64,000 nucleotides of DNA. Origin: a virus. Location of the stretch: positions 1-64,000 of IMG/VR virus record IMGVR_UViG_3300031787_007892; one strand, written 5' to 3'. This document shows positions 51,243-60,407 of this stretch, piece after piece. Each line of letters opens with the position of its first letter. Position 1 is the stretch's first letter. The notes beneath the pieces were generated by a model. It saw only the letters and a list, made by a program, of their open reading frames with translations, searched no databases and was not told the origin of the DNA. Position numbers and translations under genes: made by a program.

Positions 51243-52416
51243 AATAAAAGTAGATTTTCATCTTGGCGCCAAAGTTGAGATTGTTGGTGTTCCCGATAAG
51301 GAATATCCTGAAGATGAAACTTATGAAGTTTTATTCTTAGATAATAAAACAAATAAACTTTTACATTCAGACACTTTAAAACCAAATTATTGGACAAAAA
51401 CCGCAATCAATTATTATGTTGAATGGAAAGTGGTTGTTATGAAAAATGGTTTGGGAATTATTCATGAGGAAGTTTTAGATTTAAAAGATAAAGATGTATT
51501 AATCGCAATTACAAACACACCAATTGGTGATAATTTGGCTTGGGTTGAATATGTTAAAGAATTTGGTAAAATTCATAATTGTAATATTACATTCCAAACT
51601 TTTATTCCTTCAATATTTGAAAAATCTTATAGTGATTTTACAATTGTTCGTGGTGATACTTACGAATTTAATGATTCTAAATTTTACGCAACTTATAAAA
51701 TATCATACGGCATTCCAAATGAAGAACATATCAATTTACGTAAGTTATTATTTAAGAAAAAATATCTTCATTTTGATGACTTAACATATTGGAAAAAAAA
51801 TGAATCACCGTATCATCCATCATTAATCCCTCTTCAACATTTTGCACCATCAGTACTTGGTTTAGAATTAAAAGAGATGAGACCTCATTTAATTTGTGAA
51901 AATAATGAAAGACCAATTCAAAAAAAATATGTCTGTATTTCTGAATTTGCGTCAGGTGAAATTAAACAATGGAATAATAAAGTTGGTTGGCAAACTTTAG
52001 TAAATGAATTAACTTCATTAGGTTATGAGGTGGTTTCAATTTCAAAAGAAAAAACTGACTTAAAAAAAGTTACAAAAAGAAATGGTAATTTACCATTAAC
52101 TGACCGTATGTGGTATCTACATCATTGTGAGTTTTTTATTGGTGTGAGTTCAGGTCTTGCTTGGTTAGCATGGGCATGTGGTAGAAAAGTAGTTATGATT
52201 TCTGGTGTGACAAAAGCAACCAATGAATTTACTGAAGATTGTATAAGAGTAATCAATGAAGATGTTTGTCATGGTTGTTGGAACTCTGAAAAACATGCCG
52301 ATAAATTTACTGTGTTTGAAAAAACATTATGTCCCGAAAATAAAAACTGGGAGTGTTCAAGAAAAATATCACCAAAAATGGTAATTGATAAAATAAAAGA
52401 AAATAATTTAATATGA
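51226..52416 (+). CDS. Autotransporter-type O-heptosyltransferase (TibC/BAHT family)
   Basis: A 396-residue enzyme. Residues 1-80 are the BAHT N-terminal beta domain (VDFHLGAKVEIVG, WTKTAINYYVEWKVVV). The GT-B catalytic part has NTPIGDNLAWVEYVKEFGK near 97 and FFIGVSSGLAWLAWACGRKV near 303. The four cysteines C348, C351, C369 and C377 (CHGCWN, TLCP, WECS) match the Fe-binding Cys4 site of TibC. TibC adds heptose to Ser of autotransporter adhesins. Here the acceptor is more likely a phage fibre or host surface protein (inference). Confidence 0.88.
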   Translation: MEQEIKIKVDFHLGAKVEIVGVPDKEYPEDETYEVLFLDNKTNKLLHSDTLKPNYWTKTAINYYVEWKVVVMKNGLGIIHEEVLDLKDKDVLIAITNTPIGDNLAWVEYVKEFGKIHNCNITFQTFIPSIFEKSYSDFTIVRGDTYEFNDSKFYATYKISYGIPNEEHINLRKLLFKKKYLHFDDLTYWKKNESPYHPSLIPLQHFAPSVLGLELKEMRPHLICENNERPIQKKYVCISEFASGEIKQWNNKVGWQTLVNELTSLGYEVVSISKEKTDLKKVTKRNGNLPLTDRMWYLHHCEFFIGVSSGLAWLAWACGRKVVMISGVTKATNEFTEDCIRVINEDVCHGCWNSEKHADKFTVFEKTLCPENKNWECSRKISPKMVIDKIKENNLI

Positions 52417-53057
52417 CGGATTTTAATAATATAAATTGTACTATAAACTTTGTTGACGGTGTTTTTATTAACATATGGGATACTTGGAGTCACAGGTATC
52501 TTGTTGAGGTTTATGAAAATTACGGAAATGATTGGGCGTTGGTCAATCATAACATAATGTCCCCCGAAAATTGGTTTGTACATTTAGGTAAAAAATTTAG
52601 AAATCAGTGGAGAGTTAAAATTTGGGGTTGGAAAAATAACTATCCAGTATTAGTTACTCAACATACATTTAATGAATCAGATAAAGAAGTAGCCTTAACA
52701 TTTGATACTGACTCATATAAAGAGTCATGTACGTGGGCAGAACAATCAATTGATTATCGAGATAAAGTAAGAACAAATCTTACAATATATTCAAAATTTT
52801 CAGACAGATTATCACAACAATATGTTGATTCTAAAATAACATTCTTACCTTTAACCGACATTAGTAGATTAAATACAAAATACTATTCAAGATTTAAAAT
52901 TGGTAGGTTTAACATTAAACGAGAATCTTTAGGTGAATGGGGAAGTGGTTTTTTATTTTGTAGTAACCATACAAAACCAAACGTATCATCAGAACATAAA
53001 AATAACTGGTTACCATTTAACTCAAGAGAACTTTTTAACGATATAATGAATTTATGA
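52413..53057 (+). CDS. BAHT N-terminal-domain protein, probably no catalytic domain
   Basis: A 214-residue protein. Residues 5-90 follow the BAHT N-terminal pattern: INFVDGVFINIW, RYLVEVYENYG, NWFVHLGKKFRNQWRVKIWG and HTFNES. A diverged continuation (LTFDTDSYKESCTWAEQSID) resembles the start of the catalytic region, but the Cys4 site and SGLAWLAW motif are absent. It could be a subunit that presents the acceptor, or a decayed paralog. It overlaps both neighbours by 4 nt. Confidence 0.7.
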   Translation: MTDFNNINCTINFVDGVFINIWDTWSHRYLVEVYENYGNDWALVNHNIMSPENWFVHLGKKFRNQWRVKIWGWKNNYPVLVTQHTFNESDKEVALTFDTDSYKESCTWAEQSIDYRDKVRTNLTIYSKFSDRLSQQYVDSKITFLPLTDISRLNTKYYSRFKIGRFNIKRESLGEWGSGFLFCSNHTKPNVSSEHKNNWLPFNSRELFNDIMNL

Positions 53058-54637
53058 GTACAATTATAGGAATACATCACGGAGGTCACGATTCATCAGT
53101 TGCATTAGTAATTGATGGTAAATTAGTTTGTGCTATTGAAGAAGAAAAATTAACAGGTATTAAAGCAATACATAGTTATTGGGCACACCCAATTAAAGGT
53201 TTAGAGTTCATTGAAAAGAACTTTGGTGTTACATTGGAAAATTGTGACCATGTTGCTTTTGCATTACCAAAACACTATAAGATTGAAGATGATAACATAT
53301 GTTTAATTGATAAAACAACTAGTTATTCACACCATAAATGTCATGCTTTAGGAGCATATTTTACATCAGGATTTGAGGGTAAAGTATTGGCTGTGAGTCA
53401 TGATGGTCAAGGTAATAGAAGTAGAGGAAAAGTTTACTTATGTGACAATGGTGACTATGAAGTTGTTAGTTCACAAAACGTTCCAACAACCACATCATTA
53501 GCTGGTTTGTGGGGAAGAGTAACCGTATTACTTGGTTGGCAGATGTTTAAAGATGAAGGTAAAGTCGTTGGTATGGCATCTCATGGTAAATACAATGAAA
53601 TGTTGTACAACTATCTTAAACACATTATAAAATATAATGGTGACTTAACATTTGGACCATCAAATTCTGAAACATTGTTTGATTTTATTTTTGTTGATAA
53701 ATTAAAAAATTCAGGTTATTTTGATTCTGAAGAAAATAGAAATGACTTAGCATTTTGTTTAGAAAAACACACCGAAGAATTAATGTGGCAATATCTTAGA
53801 GATTTGAAATCCAGATATCCTGATTATAATAAAGTAACATTTAATGGTGGTTTATTTGCTAACGTAAAATTAAATCAATCCATCAATAGTTTTAATTTCT
53901 TTGAGGAGATTTACATACACCCTTCAATGGGTGATGGTGGTTTGTCTACCGGTGCTGCGTTGTGTAAAGCAAATGAACTTGGTGAATTGTTATTACCACT
54001 TAAATTAGATAATGTATTTTTTGGTTCAGAATTTAATGGTGACGATTGGATGTCAGAAATAAATAACTATCCAGGTCAAATTTATTTTGAACCTTCTTCA
54101 CATAGTAGAGTTGCCGAATTAATAGATGAAGGAAAAGTTGTTGGTTTATTTTATGGTAAAACAGAGTATGGTCCAAGAGCGTTAGGTAATAGAAGTATTG
54201 TTACTAGACCTACCGACACCAAAACACACGTATTGTTAAATAAAAAATTAAGACGTAATGAAATTATGCCATTTGCACCAAGTGTGTTAAAAGAACATAT
54301 TAATACTATCTTTCACGCAGATAGGTCACTATACGCAGCAGAATTTATGACATTGTGTTATGACACCAGAAAAGAATGGGTTGATAAGATTCCAGCAGTT
54401 ATTCATCCAAAGGATAAAACTGCAAGACCTCAAGCTGTTGATAAAAATAATAACCCAAATTTTCATAGTATCATATCAGAATACTATAAGTTATCCGATA
54501 TTCCTGTTGTATTAAACACATCATTTAATGCTCACGGGGAACCAATCAATAACTACCCAAGTCAAGTTATAAAACATTTACTTGAAGGTTGTGTTGATTA
54601 TATTGCTACAGAACATTTTATTTTTAGTAAGCTATAA
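53054..54637 (+). CDS. Carbamoyltransferase (NodU/TobZ family)
   Basis: A 527-residue enzyme that transfers a carbamoyl group from carbamoyl phosphate to a sugar hydroxyl through an adenylate intermediate. GIHHGGHDSSVALV at the start and SYSHHKCHALGAY near residue 92 give the Fe-type site, SHDGQGNRSRGKVYL near 115 the ATPase-like fold. The C-terminal domain has EYGPRALGNRSIV near 376 and LNTSFNAHGEPI near 490. Length and motifs are complete. It overlaps both neighbours, so it is in the same transcript. Confidence 0.9.
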   Translation: MSTIIGIHHGGHDSSVALVIDGKLVCAIEEEKLTGIKAIHSYWAHPIKGLEFIEKNFGVTLENCDHVAFALPKHYKIEDDNICLIDKTTSYSHHKCHALGAYFTSGFEGKVLAVSHDGQGNRSRGKVYLCDNGDYEVVSSQNVPTTTSLAGLWGRVTVLLGWQMFKDEGKVVGMASHGKYNEMLYNYLKHIIKYNGDLTFGPSNSETLFDFIFVDKLKNSGYFDSEENRNDLAFCLEKHTEELMWQYLRDLKSRYPDYNKVTFNGGLFANVKLNQSINSFNFFEEIYIHPSMGDGGLSTGAALCKANELGELLLPLKLDNVFFGSEFNGDDWMSEINNYPGQIYFEPSSHSRVAELIDEGKVVGLFYGKTEYGPRALGNRSIVTRPTDTKTHVLLNKKLRRNEIMPFAPSVLKEHINTIFHADRSLYAAEFMTLCYDTRKEWVDKIPAVIHPKDKTARPQAVDKNNNPNFHSIISEYYKLSDIPVVLNTSFNAHGEPINNYPSQVIKHLLEGCVDYIATEHFIFSKL

Positions 54638-56598
54638 TGAATAACAAGGAAAAACTATTATTTTTTACACCTCACTTATCAACAGGTGGATTACCTCAAG
54701 TATTGGTAAATAAAATTTCTTTATTAAAAGATGAATATGATATTTTATGTGTTGAACACCATAATCATGCGTGGTTATTTAATGTACAAAGAAATAGAGT
54801 ATTGGAACTTATTGGTGAAGACAAATTGATTACATTAGATGATAGTAGAAGAAAAGAACACTTCACTGAATTACTAACATCGTTTGACCCTGATTTAGTA
54901 TGTTTAGAAGAATTTCCTGAATATTTTTTAGAGGATGAAATAACTGCGGTTGTTTATAACAAACAAAGAAAATATAAAGTATTTGAAACTACGCACGATT
55001 CATCATTTCCTGTTCAAAATAAAAGATGGTTTCCTGATAAATTTTTATTTGTTAGTCCTTTTAACGCTTTCAGATATTCAGTATATGATATACCATACGA
55101 AGTTATTGAATACCCTGTTGATTTCAAATCAAGAGACCAAGAAAAATATAAAGAATTACTCGGTCTTGAAAAAGATTGTATACACATTGTAAATGTTGGT
55201 TTATTTACCCAAAGAAAAAATCAGGGTTATTTGTTTGAAATTGCTCGTAAATTACAAGGTCATAAATTTAGATTTCACTTCTTAGGTAATCAAGCTGGTA
55301 ATTTTAAAGATTATTGGGAACCTTTAATGAATAACAAACCTGATAACTGTATTGTTTGGGGTGAAAGACATGATGTCTATAACTTTTTACAAGCGGCTGA
55401 TTTATTCTTCTTCGCATCAAAAGGTGACCGAAATAATAAAGAATTAAATCCAATTGCAATTAAAGAAGCGTTGGAATATAAAATGCCAATGATGATGTTT
55501 AATTTAGATGTTTACTGTGGTAAATATGACATTTATGATAACATCACATATCTTACTGGAGATATAAACCAGGATACAAACTTACTACTTAAAAAATTTA
55601 ACATGGATAATTTACAAAACTTAATGCACATCAGCTACGAAAAAGATGAAAACAAAATCAATATTTTTTACAGTGGTTACGACCCAATTGATTATAAAGT
55701 ATCGTTCAAATGTTTAACATCGGGAGCACCAATGTATTGGATGAATTTTAAAGCCGACTCACCTTTGGGTTGGTTTGTAATACCAATACCTCAACATATC
55801 ATAAAGTTCCATCAATTGGCAACTTTTAGAGGTTTCTCACTTGATTTTTATGACCAAAATGACAATTTAAAATACAGTCACGAAATTGTTGTAAATGATA
55901 TTTTTCCAAGATTACCTAAAGTAAATTTTGAACCATTTGATTGTTCATTCAGGAATTATATAGAATTCTTTAGTGATGACATTTACGGTAGTTTTAACCT
56001 AAATGATATGGATACGGTAATTGATGTTGGTGCTAATATTGGTTTATTTGCTAAGTACATGTACGCTAAAGACGCTAAAAAAGTTATTTTAGTTGAAGCG
56101 AATCCTTTATTGGATAAAAATATTAAAACAGTTTTAGGTTCTGATTATGAAAAATCACCGGTCTATTTAGCACCTTTAACAGGTAAGAAACAAAACATAA
56201 AGTTTCATTACTCAACAAAAAATTCAACAATTGGTACTCATACTTTTGATAACTCAAATCCATCGTACAGTGATTTAGATTCAACTATGGACTTAGAAAC
56301 CATAACATTTGATGAGATTGTTAACGAAAATAATTTAACAAATATTTCATTATTTAAATGTGATATTGAGGGTGGTGAATATGAGTTAATTGAATCATTA
56401 ACTGATGAACAAATGAATATGATTGAAAAGTTTATTATTGAGTTTCATGGTAATAATAATGGTGAATTGATACCAATGGTGGATAAGTTAACTAAATTTG
56501 GATTTGAATGTGAATTATTCACACTACATATGACTCGTAAAGATAGGGTTAGTGTTAATGAACCTCACGGTGTTTTAATCACTAAAAGAAAAAAATAA
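54637..56598 (+). CDS. Fusion: GT4-like glycosyltransferase, beta domain and FkbM methyltransferase
   Basis: A 653-residue three-part protein. Residues 1-320 form a GT-B/GT4-like glycosyltransferase (FTPHLSTGGLPQVLVNK, NVGLFTQRKNQGYLFEIARK, LNPIAIKEALEYKMPM). Residues about 345-425 are a beta domain of the BAHT-N type (IFYSGYDPIDYKVSF then WMNFKADSPLGW). Residues about 460-653 are an FkbM methyltransferase (VIDVGANIGLFAKYM, LFKCDIEGGEYELIE). It would add a sugar and methylate it, linked on one chain. It overlaps the next gene by 1 nt (TAATG). Confidence 0.82.
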   Translation: MNNKEKLLFFTPHLSTGGLPQVLVNKISLLKDEYDILCVEHHNHAWLFNVQRNRVLELIGEDKLITLDDSRRKEHFTELLTSFDPDLVCLEEFPEYFLEDEITAVVYNKQRKYKVFETTHDSSFPVQNKRWFPDKFLFVSPFNAFRYSVYDIPYEVIEYPVDFKSRDQEKYKELLGLEKDCIHIVNVGLFTQRKNQGYLFEIARKLQGHKFRFHFLGNQAGNFKDYWEPLMNNKPDNCIVWGERHDVYNFLQAADLFFFASKGDRNNKELNPIAIKEALEYKMPMMMFNLDVYCGKYDIYDNITYLTGDINQDTNLLLKKFNMDNLQNLMHISYEKDENKINIFYSGYDPIDYKVSFKCLTSGAPMYWMNFKADSPLGWFVIPIPQHIIKFHQLATFRGFSLDFYDQNDNLKYSHEIVVNDIFPRLPKVNFEPFDCSFRNYIEFFSDDIYGSFNLNDMDTVIDVGANIGLFAKYMYAKDAKKVILVEANPLLDKNIKTVLGSDYEKSPVYLAPLTGKKQNIKFHYSTKNSTIGTHTFDNSNPSYSDLDSTMDLETITFDEIVNENNLTNISLFKCDIEGGEYELIESLTDEQMNMIEKFIIEFHGNNNGELIPMVDKLTKFGFECELFTLHMTRKDRVSVNEPHGVLITKRKK

Positions 56599-57440
56599 TG
56601 AATATTTTTTCATTAAATAGTGTTAACAATAAGGTTACTTTTAGAACTCACGGTGTTTCTAAAGTAATAAATGATGATGAATTTCCATTAAATGTGTATT
56701 TTTCAAAATACATTAATGACGAAATTGTTTGGAAATCAACCGCAAATGACAATTGGTTTGTAGATTACAACGATTTTAATTTTAAGAATATTACTGTAAC
56801 CACTAAATCAGGTAAAACTATTTTTGAGGAAAGGTTCATACCAAATAAACAAGATTTTTTACACCAAATATTCTTAACATATTGTTCATCAAACCCTAAT
56901 AATGTTGGTTTGGCTATAGGAACACATGATGGTGAATATGGTGAATGGGTACAATCTGTTAAAGAAGGACACACAAACGCAATTCTTGTTGAAGCGTCTG
57001 ATAAACAATTTAATGGTTTAATAAACAATTATAAATCAATTAACAACGTTAAACTAATTCAGTCTTTAATAACACCAAATGGGGATGAAGTTTCTTTCTA
57101 TGAAAGTGAATCAGGTTATTTTAATTCAACAGATATTAATCATTTTGAAAAATTTAATATTACAGATATTGTTGAAACAAGAAAAACATCAATATCGTTA
57201 AAAGATTTAATTATAAATAATTTTGATACTAAACCTTTTTGGATGCACTTAGATGTTGAGGGGTTAGACGCTAAATTAATTTTATCGTTAAAAAATAATA
57301 CCCATCTGTTATCTGATTTTATTATTTTTGAAAACTCAAATATTACTGATGAAGATAATGATGAGGTAAATAATTTTTTATTATCTTTAGGGTATGAACT
57401 ATTTAATTACGATATTTCAACATTAGCAATTAAAAATTAA
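56598..57440 (+). CDS. Beta domain plus FkbM-type methyltransferase
   Basis: A 280-residue protein. Residues 1-85 have the beta-domain pattern (VTFRTHGVSKVIND, NVYFSKYINDEIVW, NDNWFVDYNDF) and residues 95-280 a methyltransferase with GLAIGTHDGEYGEW near 115 and FWMHLDVEGLDAKLIL near 213, the FkbM signature. The SAM-binding Gly motif is less canonical (GTHDGEYG). It is probably a sugar O-methyltransferase acting on the glycan made by this operon. It starts 1 nt before the stop of the upstream gene. Confidence 0.78.
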   Translation: MNIFSLNSVNNKVTFRTHGVSKVINDDEFPLNVYFSKYINDEIVWKSTANDNWFVDYNDFNFKNITVTTKSGKTIFEERFIPNKQDFLHQIFLTYCSSNPNNVGLAIGTHDGEYGEWVQSVKEGHTNAILVEASDKQFNGLINNYKSINNVKLIQSLITPNGDEVSFYESESGYFNSTDINHFEKFNITDIVETRKTSISLKDLIINNFDTKPFWMHLDVEGLDAKLILSLKNNTHLLSDFIIFENSNITDEDNDEVNNFLLSLGYELFNYDISTLAIKN

Positions 57441-57442
57441 AT

Positions 57443-58087
57443 ATGGCAAACGGAGTTTATAAAATAACAGATGACTTTGAAAAAGAACTTGGTAGATATA
57501 CTGGAGCACCTTATGTTGTTACATTAGATAACATGAGTAACGCATTATTTTTAGCATTGTATTATGAAAAAAATATAACCAAATCAATTCAAAGTGAAAA
57601 AATATCAATACCAAATAGAACATATCCTTCAGTTCCTTGTGAAATAATACACGCAGGATTAAAAGTTGATTTTATACCTGTTGATGGAAAAACAATTAAA
57701 GGTTCTTATCAATTAATTGGTTCAAATGTTTGGGATTCAGCATTGTCATTTACTGCTGACATGTATAAACCAAATAGTCACATGTGTATTTCATTTACAG
57801 GACCATATAAACACTTTAAACTAAGTAAAGGTGGTGCAATACTAACAGATAGTTTAGATGCGTATCACTGGTTTAAACGAGCAAGATATAGTGGTAGACG
57901 TGAATGTTCATATCATGATGATAACTTGGATATGTTAGGTTGGAACTTTTATATGATGCCTGAGTTAGCAACACGTGGTTTACTACTAATGAATCAATTC
58001 TATAATATTGATGGTACTAAAAAACAAAATAATGATTTAGAATTACCATATCCTGATTTATCAAAATTTGAAATTTATAAACAATGA
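57443..58087 (+). CDS. Shortened DegT/DnrJ-type aminotransferase
   Basis: A 214-residue PLP-enzyme-like protein. Residues 20-45 (YTGAPYVVTLDNMSNALFLA), 52-70 (ISIPNRTYPSVPCEIIHAG) and 112-128 (CISFTGPYKHFKLSKGGAIL) follow the DegT fold up to the PLP lysine (probable K in YKHFK). Usual family length is about 370 residues, so the C-terminal small domain is missing. It could be a trimmed active enzyme, a partner-dependent one, or a remnant. It overlaps the NeuD-like gene by 4 nt and has a good Gly-Gly end of the active-site loop. Confidence 0.72.
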   Translation: MANGVYKITDDFEKELGRYTGAPYVVTLDNMSNALFLALYYEKNITKSIQSEKISIPNRTYPSVPCEIIHAGLKVDFIPVDGKTIKGSYQLIGSNVWDSALSFTADMYKPNSHMCISFTGPYKHFKLSKGGAILTDSLDAYHWFKRARYSGRRECSYHDDNLDMLGWNFYMMPELATRGLLLMNQFYNIDGTKKQNNDLELPYPDLSKFEIYKQ

Positions 58088-58656
58088 TTAAAGTTTTAGT
58101 TGGTAATGGTGGTCACGCTCGTGAAGTTATGTCACAAATGGGTGTTAAATTAAAAAGATTTGTTGATGACGAATATGTTAACTCAGATACATTACCATTA
58201 TCTTCATTACAACCTGATAAACATGTTGTAATGGTTGCAGTTGCAAACTCTAAAGATAGATACGATATAATACAAAGATTACCAAAAAACACAAAATATT
58301 TTACATTCATACATCCCACAGCTATTATCATGGATGATGTAGAAATTGGTGATGGTAGTTTTATTGGTGCTTATTCAATATTAACAACTAATATTAAATT
58401 AGGTTCACACACATTATTAAATCGTAGTAACCATATTGGTCATGATTGTATCATTGGTGATTATTTTAGTGCAATGCCAGGTTCTATTGTTTCAGGAAAT
58501 GTCACAATAGGTGATAAAGTTTATTTAGGAACTAATTCATCAATTAAAGAAAAATTATCAGTTGTTGATAATGTAACAATAGGTTTAAACACTGGTATTG
58601 TTAAAAACATTAATAAAGAAGGAATTTACGTTGGAGCAAATACAAGAATGTTATGA
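58084..58656 (+). CDS. NeuD/PglD-like sugar O/N-acyltransferase
   Basis: A 190-residue left-handed beta-helix acyltransferase. The N-terminus VLVGNGGHAREVMSQM is a Rossmann-like donor-binding motif. Hexapeptide repeats run from about 78 to 175 (AIIMDDVEIGDGSFIGAYS, NHIGHDCIIGDYFSAMPG, VTIGDKVYLGTNSSI). His in HIGHD is the likely catalytic base. It would acylate an amino sugar formed by the DegT-like enzyme. It overlaps both neighbours by 4 nt. Confidence 0.85.
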   Translation: MIKVLVGNGGHAREVMSQMGVKLKRFVDDEYVNSDTLPLSSLQPDKHVVMVAVANSKDRYDIIQRLPKNTKYFTFIHPTAIIMDDVEIGDGSFIGAYSILTTNIKLGSHTLLNRSNHIGHDCIIGDYFSAMPGSIVSGNVTIGDKVYLGTNSSIKEKLSVVDNVTIGLNTGIVKNINKEGIYVGANTRML

Positions 58657-60407
58657 AAGTAAGTGTTATAGTACCCGCTTATAAATTTGCGAATTATTTA
58701 GAACAAGCGTTATTGTCCGCTTTATGGCAAAAAACAAGTTTTGAGTTTGAGGTATTAGTTAGAGATGATTTTTCTCAAGATGGTTCAGAGCAAATTATTG
58801 AGCGATTAACTAATTTTTATCCCAATTTAAAACATTTTCGTGCAACTGAAAATTTAGGTTTTCATAAAAACATACCATTTTTATTATCGCAAGCACAAGG
58901 TGAATATATCGCCTATTTAGATGGAGATGATTATTTTTTTAATGAGTATAAATTACAAAAACAAGTTGATTTTTTAGATGCAAACCCTGACTATTCAATG
59001 CATTGTACAGGTTATTGGTTATACACTAATGGTATTTATACCCCCAACAAAACTAATACATGGTTATGTAGTCCAATTAAAGACATAACAACAGAAGACT
59101 TATTTGTAGAGAATTACGTATCTTTTGGAAGAATGTTTAGAAATTACAAAGATTTAATTAAACCATACATGATGTCATTACCTTATTTAGATTATCCTGT
59201 CAATTATGAGTTATCATTAAGAGGTAAGATACGTGGTGATGAATGGGTTGGTGGTATATACAGAGAACATGGTCAAGGTGTTTTAACATCACTTTCACCT
59301 GAAGAAAAAAAACAAACACATAAATACGTAAGAGATTACCTATATAACAGACACAATCAAATGAAAAATAAAACAATTACAATCATAGATTCTTTTGTTC
59401 ATAACAAAGAAGTTGAAGTTAAATTATCACAATTTTTGGATATTTTAAAAGGAAATAATCAAGATACTTTATTAGTATCTAACACAATTATTAAACCTGA
59501 AATTTTATCCAAAACAAACTATTACTTATACGACTCAAATAATAAATTGTTTGAAAATGATTATACAAATGTTAGTAATGTGACTTTATATCATTTGAGA
59601 GATGATATTGATATTTTTGATGTTATGCCAGGTTTACAAAGACATGGTCTACCTGTATTAGTTAATCTATTCAATTCTTTAATATTTGCAAAGTCATTAG
59701 GTTATACCCACTTTCAAAGATTAGAAGTTGATGATAAACTTTCAGAGTCATCTTGGGATTACATAAATACCGTACCATCATTGTGTCACGACAATGGTAA
59801 AAAAGGATTGTTTTATTTTAATGAAAATGACTCAAGAAAAGATGTTTCGTTTCACTATTTTTACTGTGAGATTGAGTATTTTTTACAAATCATTAAACGA
59901 ATTACATGTGAACAAGATTATGTAAATTATTTAATGGATAGGTTTGGTAATTTAGATTTTAAAATTGCCGAAGAATATTTGTATCAGAATATTATTGATA
60001 ATGATATTGACTCACACATTTTAAGAAAAACTGGTGACCAACAAACAATTGATTTTGAAGGTACCTTATGGAATACTGAGACTTCAATTAGTAACATATC
60101 CCCCAAGTATGAAGGTTGTTCAACAAGAATATATAAAGTATATAGAAATATTGATAGTGTAAAAACATTAACAAACTATTTGGCTGTTGTATCTTACAAC
60201 TATACAGATACACCAAAAAATAGAGTTGTTATATCATATTTTAATGACGGAACTGAACAAACATTTAATCAATCTGTTAGTGGAAAACATAGTTGGTCAT
60301 ACTATATTCCAAAAGATGGTTTAGAAAAAATTGATGTGTATGAAGATGGTAGATTTCTATATTCTGAAACAAATAACAATGTATATGCTAACATGTATAT
60401 TAAATGA
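58653..60407 (+). CDS. GT2 glycosyltransferase with extra C-terminal domains
   Basis: A 584-residue protein. Residues 1-220 are a GT2 domain: VSVIVPAYKFANYLEQALLS, LVRDDFSQDGSEQ, AYLDGDDYFF. The middle part (about 245-450, TIIDSFVHNKEVEVKLSQFL) is another mixed alpha/beta domain with an acidic FQRLEVDDKL motif. The final 125 residues are beta-rich and may be a glycan-binding module. It overlaps both neighbours by 4 nt. The sugar and acceptor cannot be told from the sequence. Confidence 0.82.
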   Translation: MKVSVIVPAYKFANYLEQALLSALWQKTSFEFEVLVRDDFSQDGSEQIIERLTNFYPNLKHFRATENLGFHKNIPFLLSQAQGEYIAYLDGDDYFFNEYKLQKQVDFLDANPDYSMHCTGYWLYTNGIYTPNKTNTWLCSPIKDITTEDLFVENYVSFGRMFRNYKDLIKPYMMSLPYLDYPVNYELSLRGKIRGDEWVGGIYREHGQGVLTSLSPEEKKQTHKYVRDYLYNRHNQMKNKTITIIDSFVHNKEVEVKLSQFLDILKGNNQDTLLVSNTIIKPEILSKTNYYLYDSNNKLFENDYTNVSNVTLYHLRDDIDIFDVMPGLQRHGLPVLVNLFNSLIFAKSLGYTHFQRLEVDDKLSESSWDYINTVPSLCHDNGKKGLFYFNENDSRKDVSFHYFYCEIEYFLQIIKRITCEQDYVNYLMDRFGNLDFKIAEEYLYQNIIDNDIDSHILRKTGDQQTIDFEGTLWNTETSISNISPKYEGCSTRIYKVYRNIDSVKTLTNYLAVVSYNYTDTPKNRVVISYFNDGTEQTFNQSVSGKHSWSYYIPKDGLEKIDVYEDGRFLYSETNNNVYANMYIK

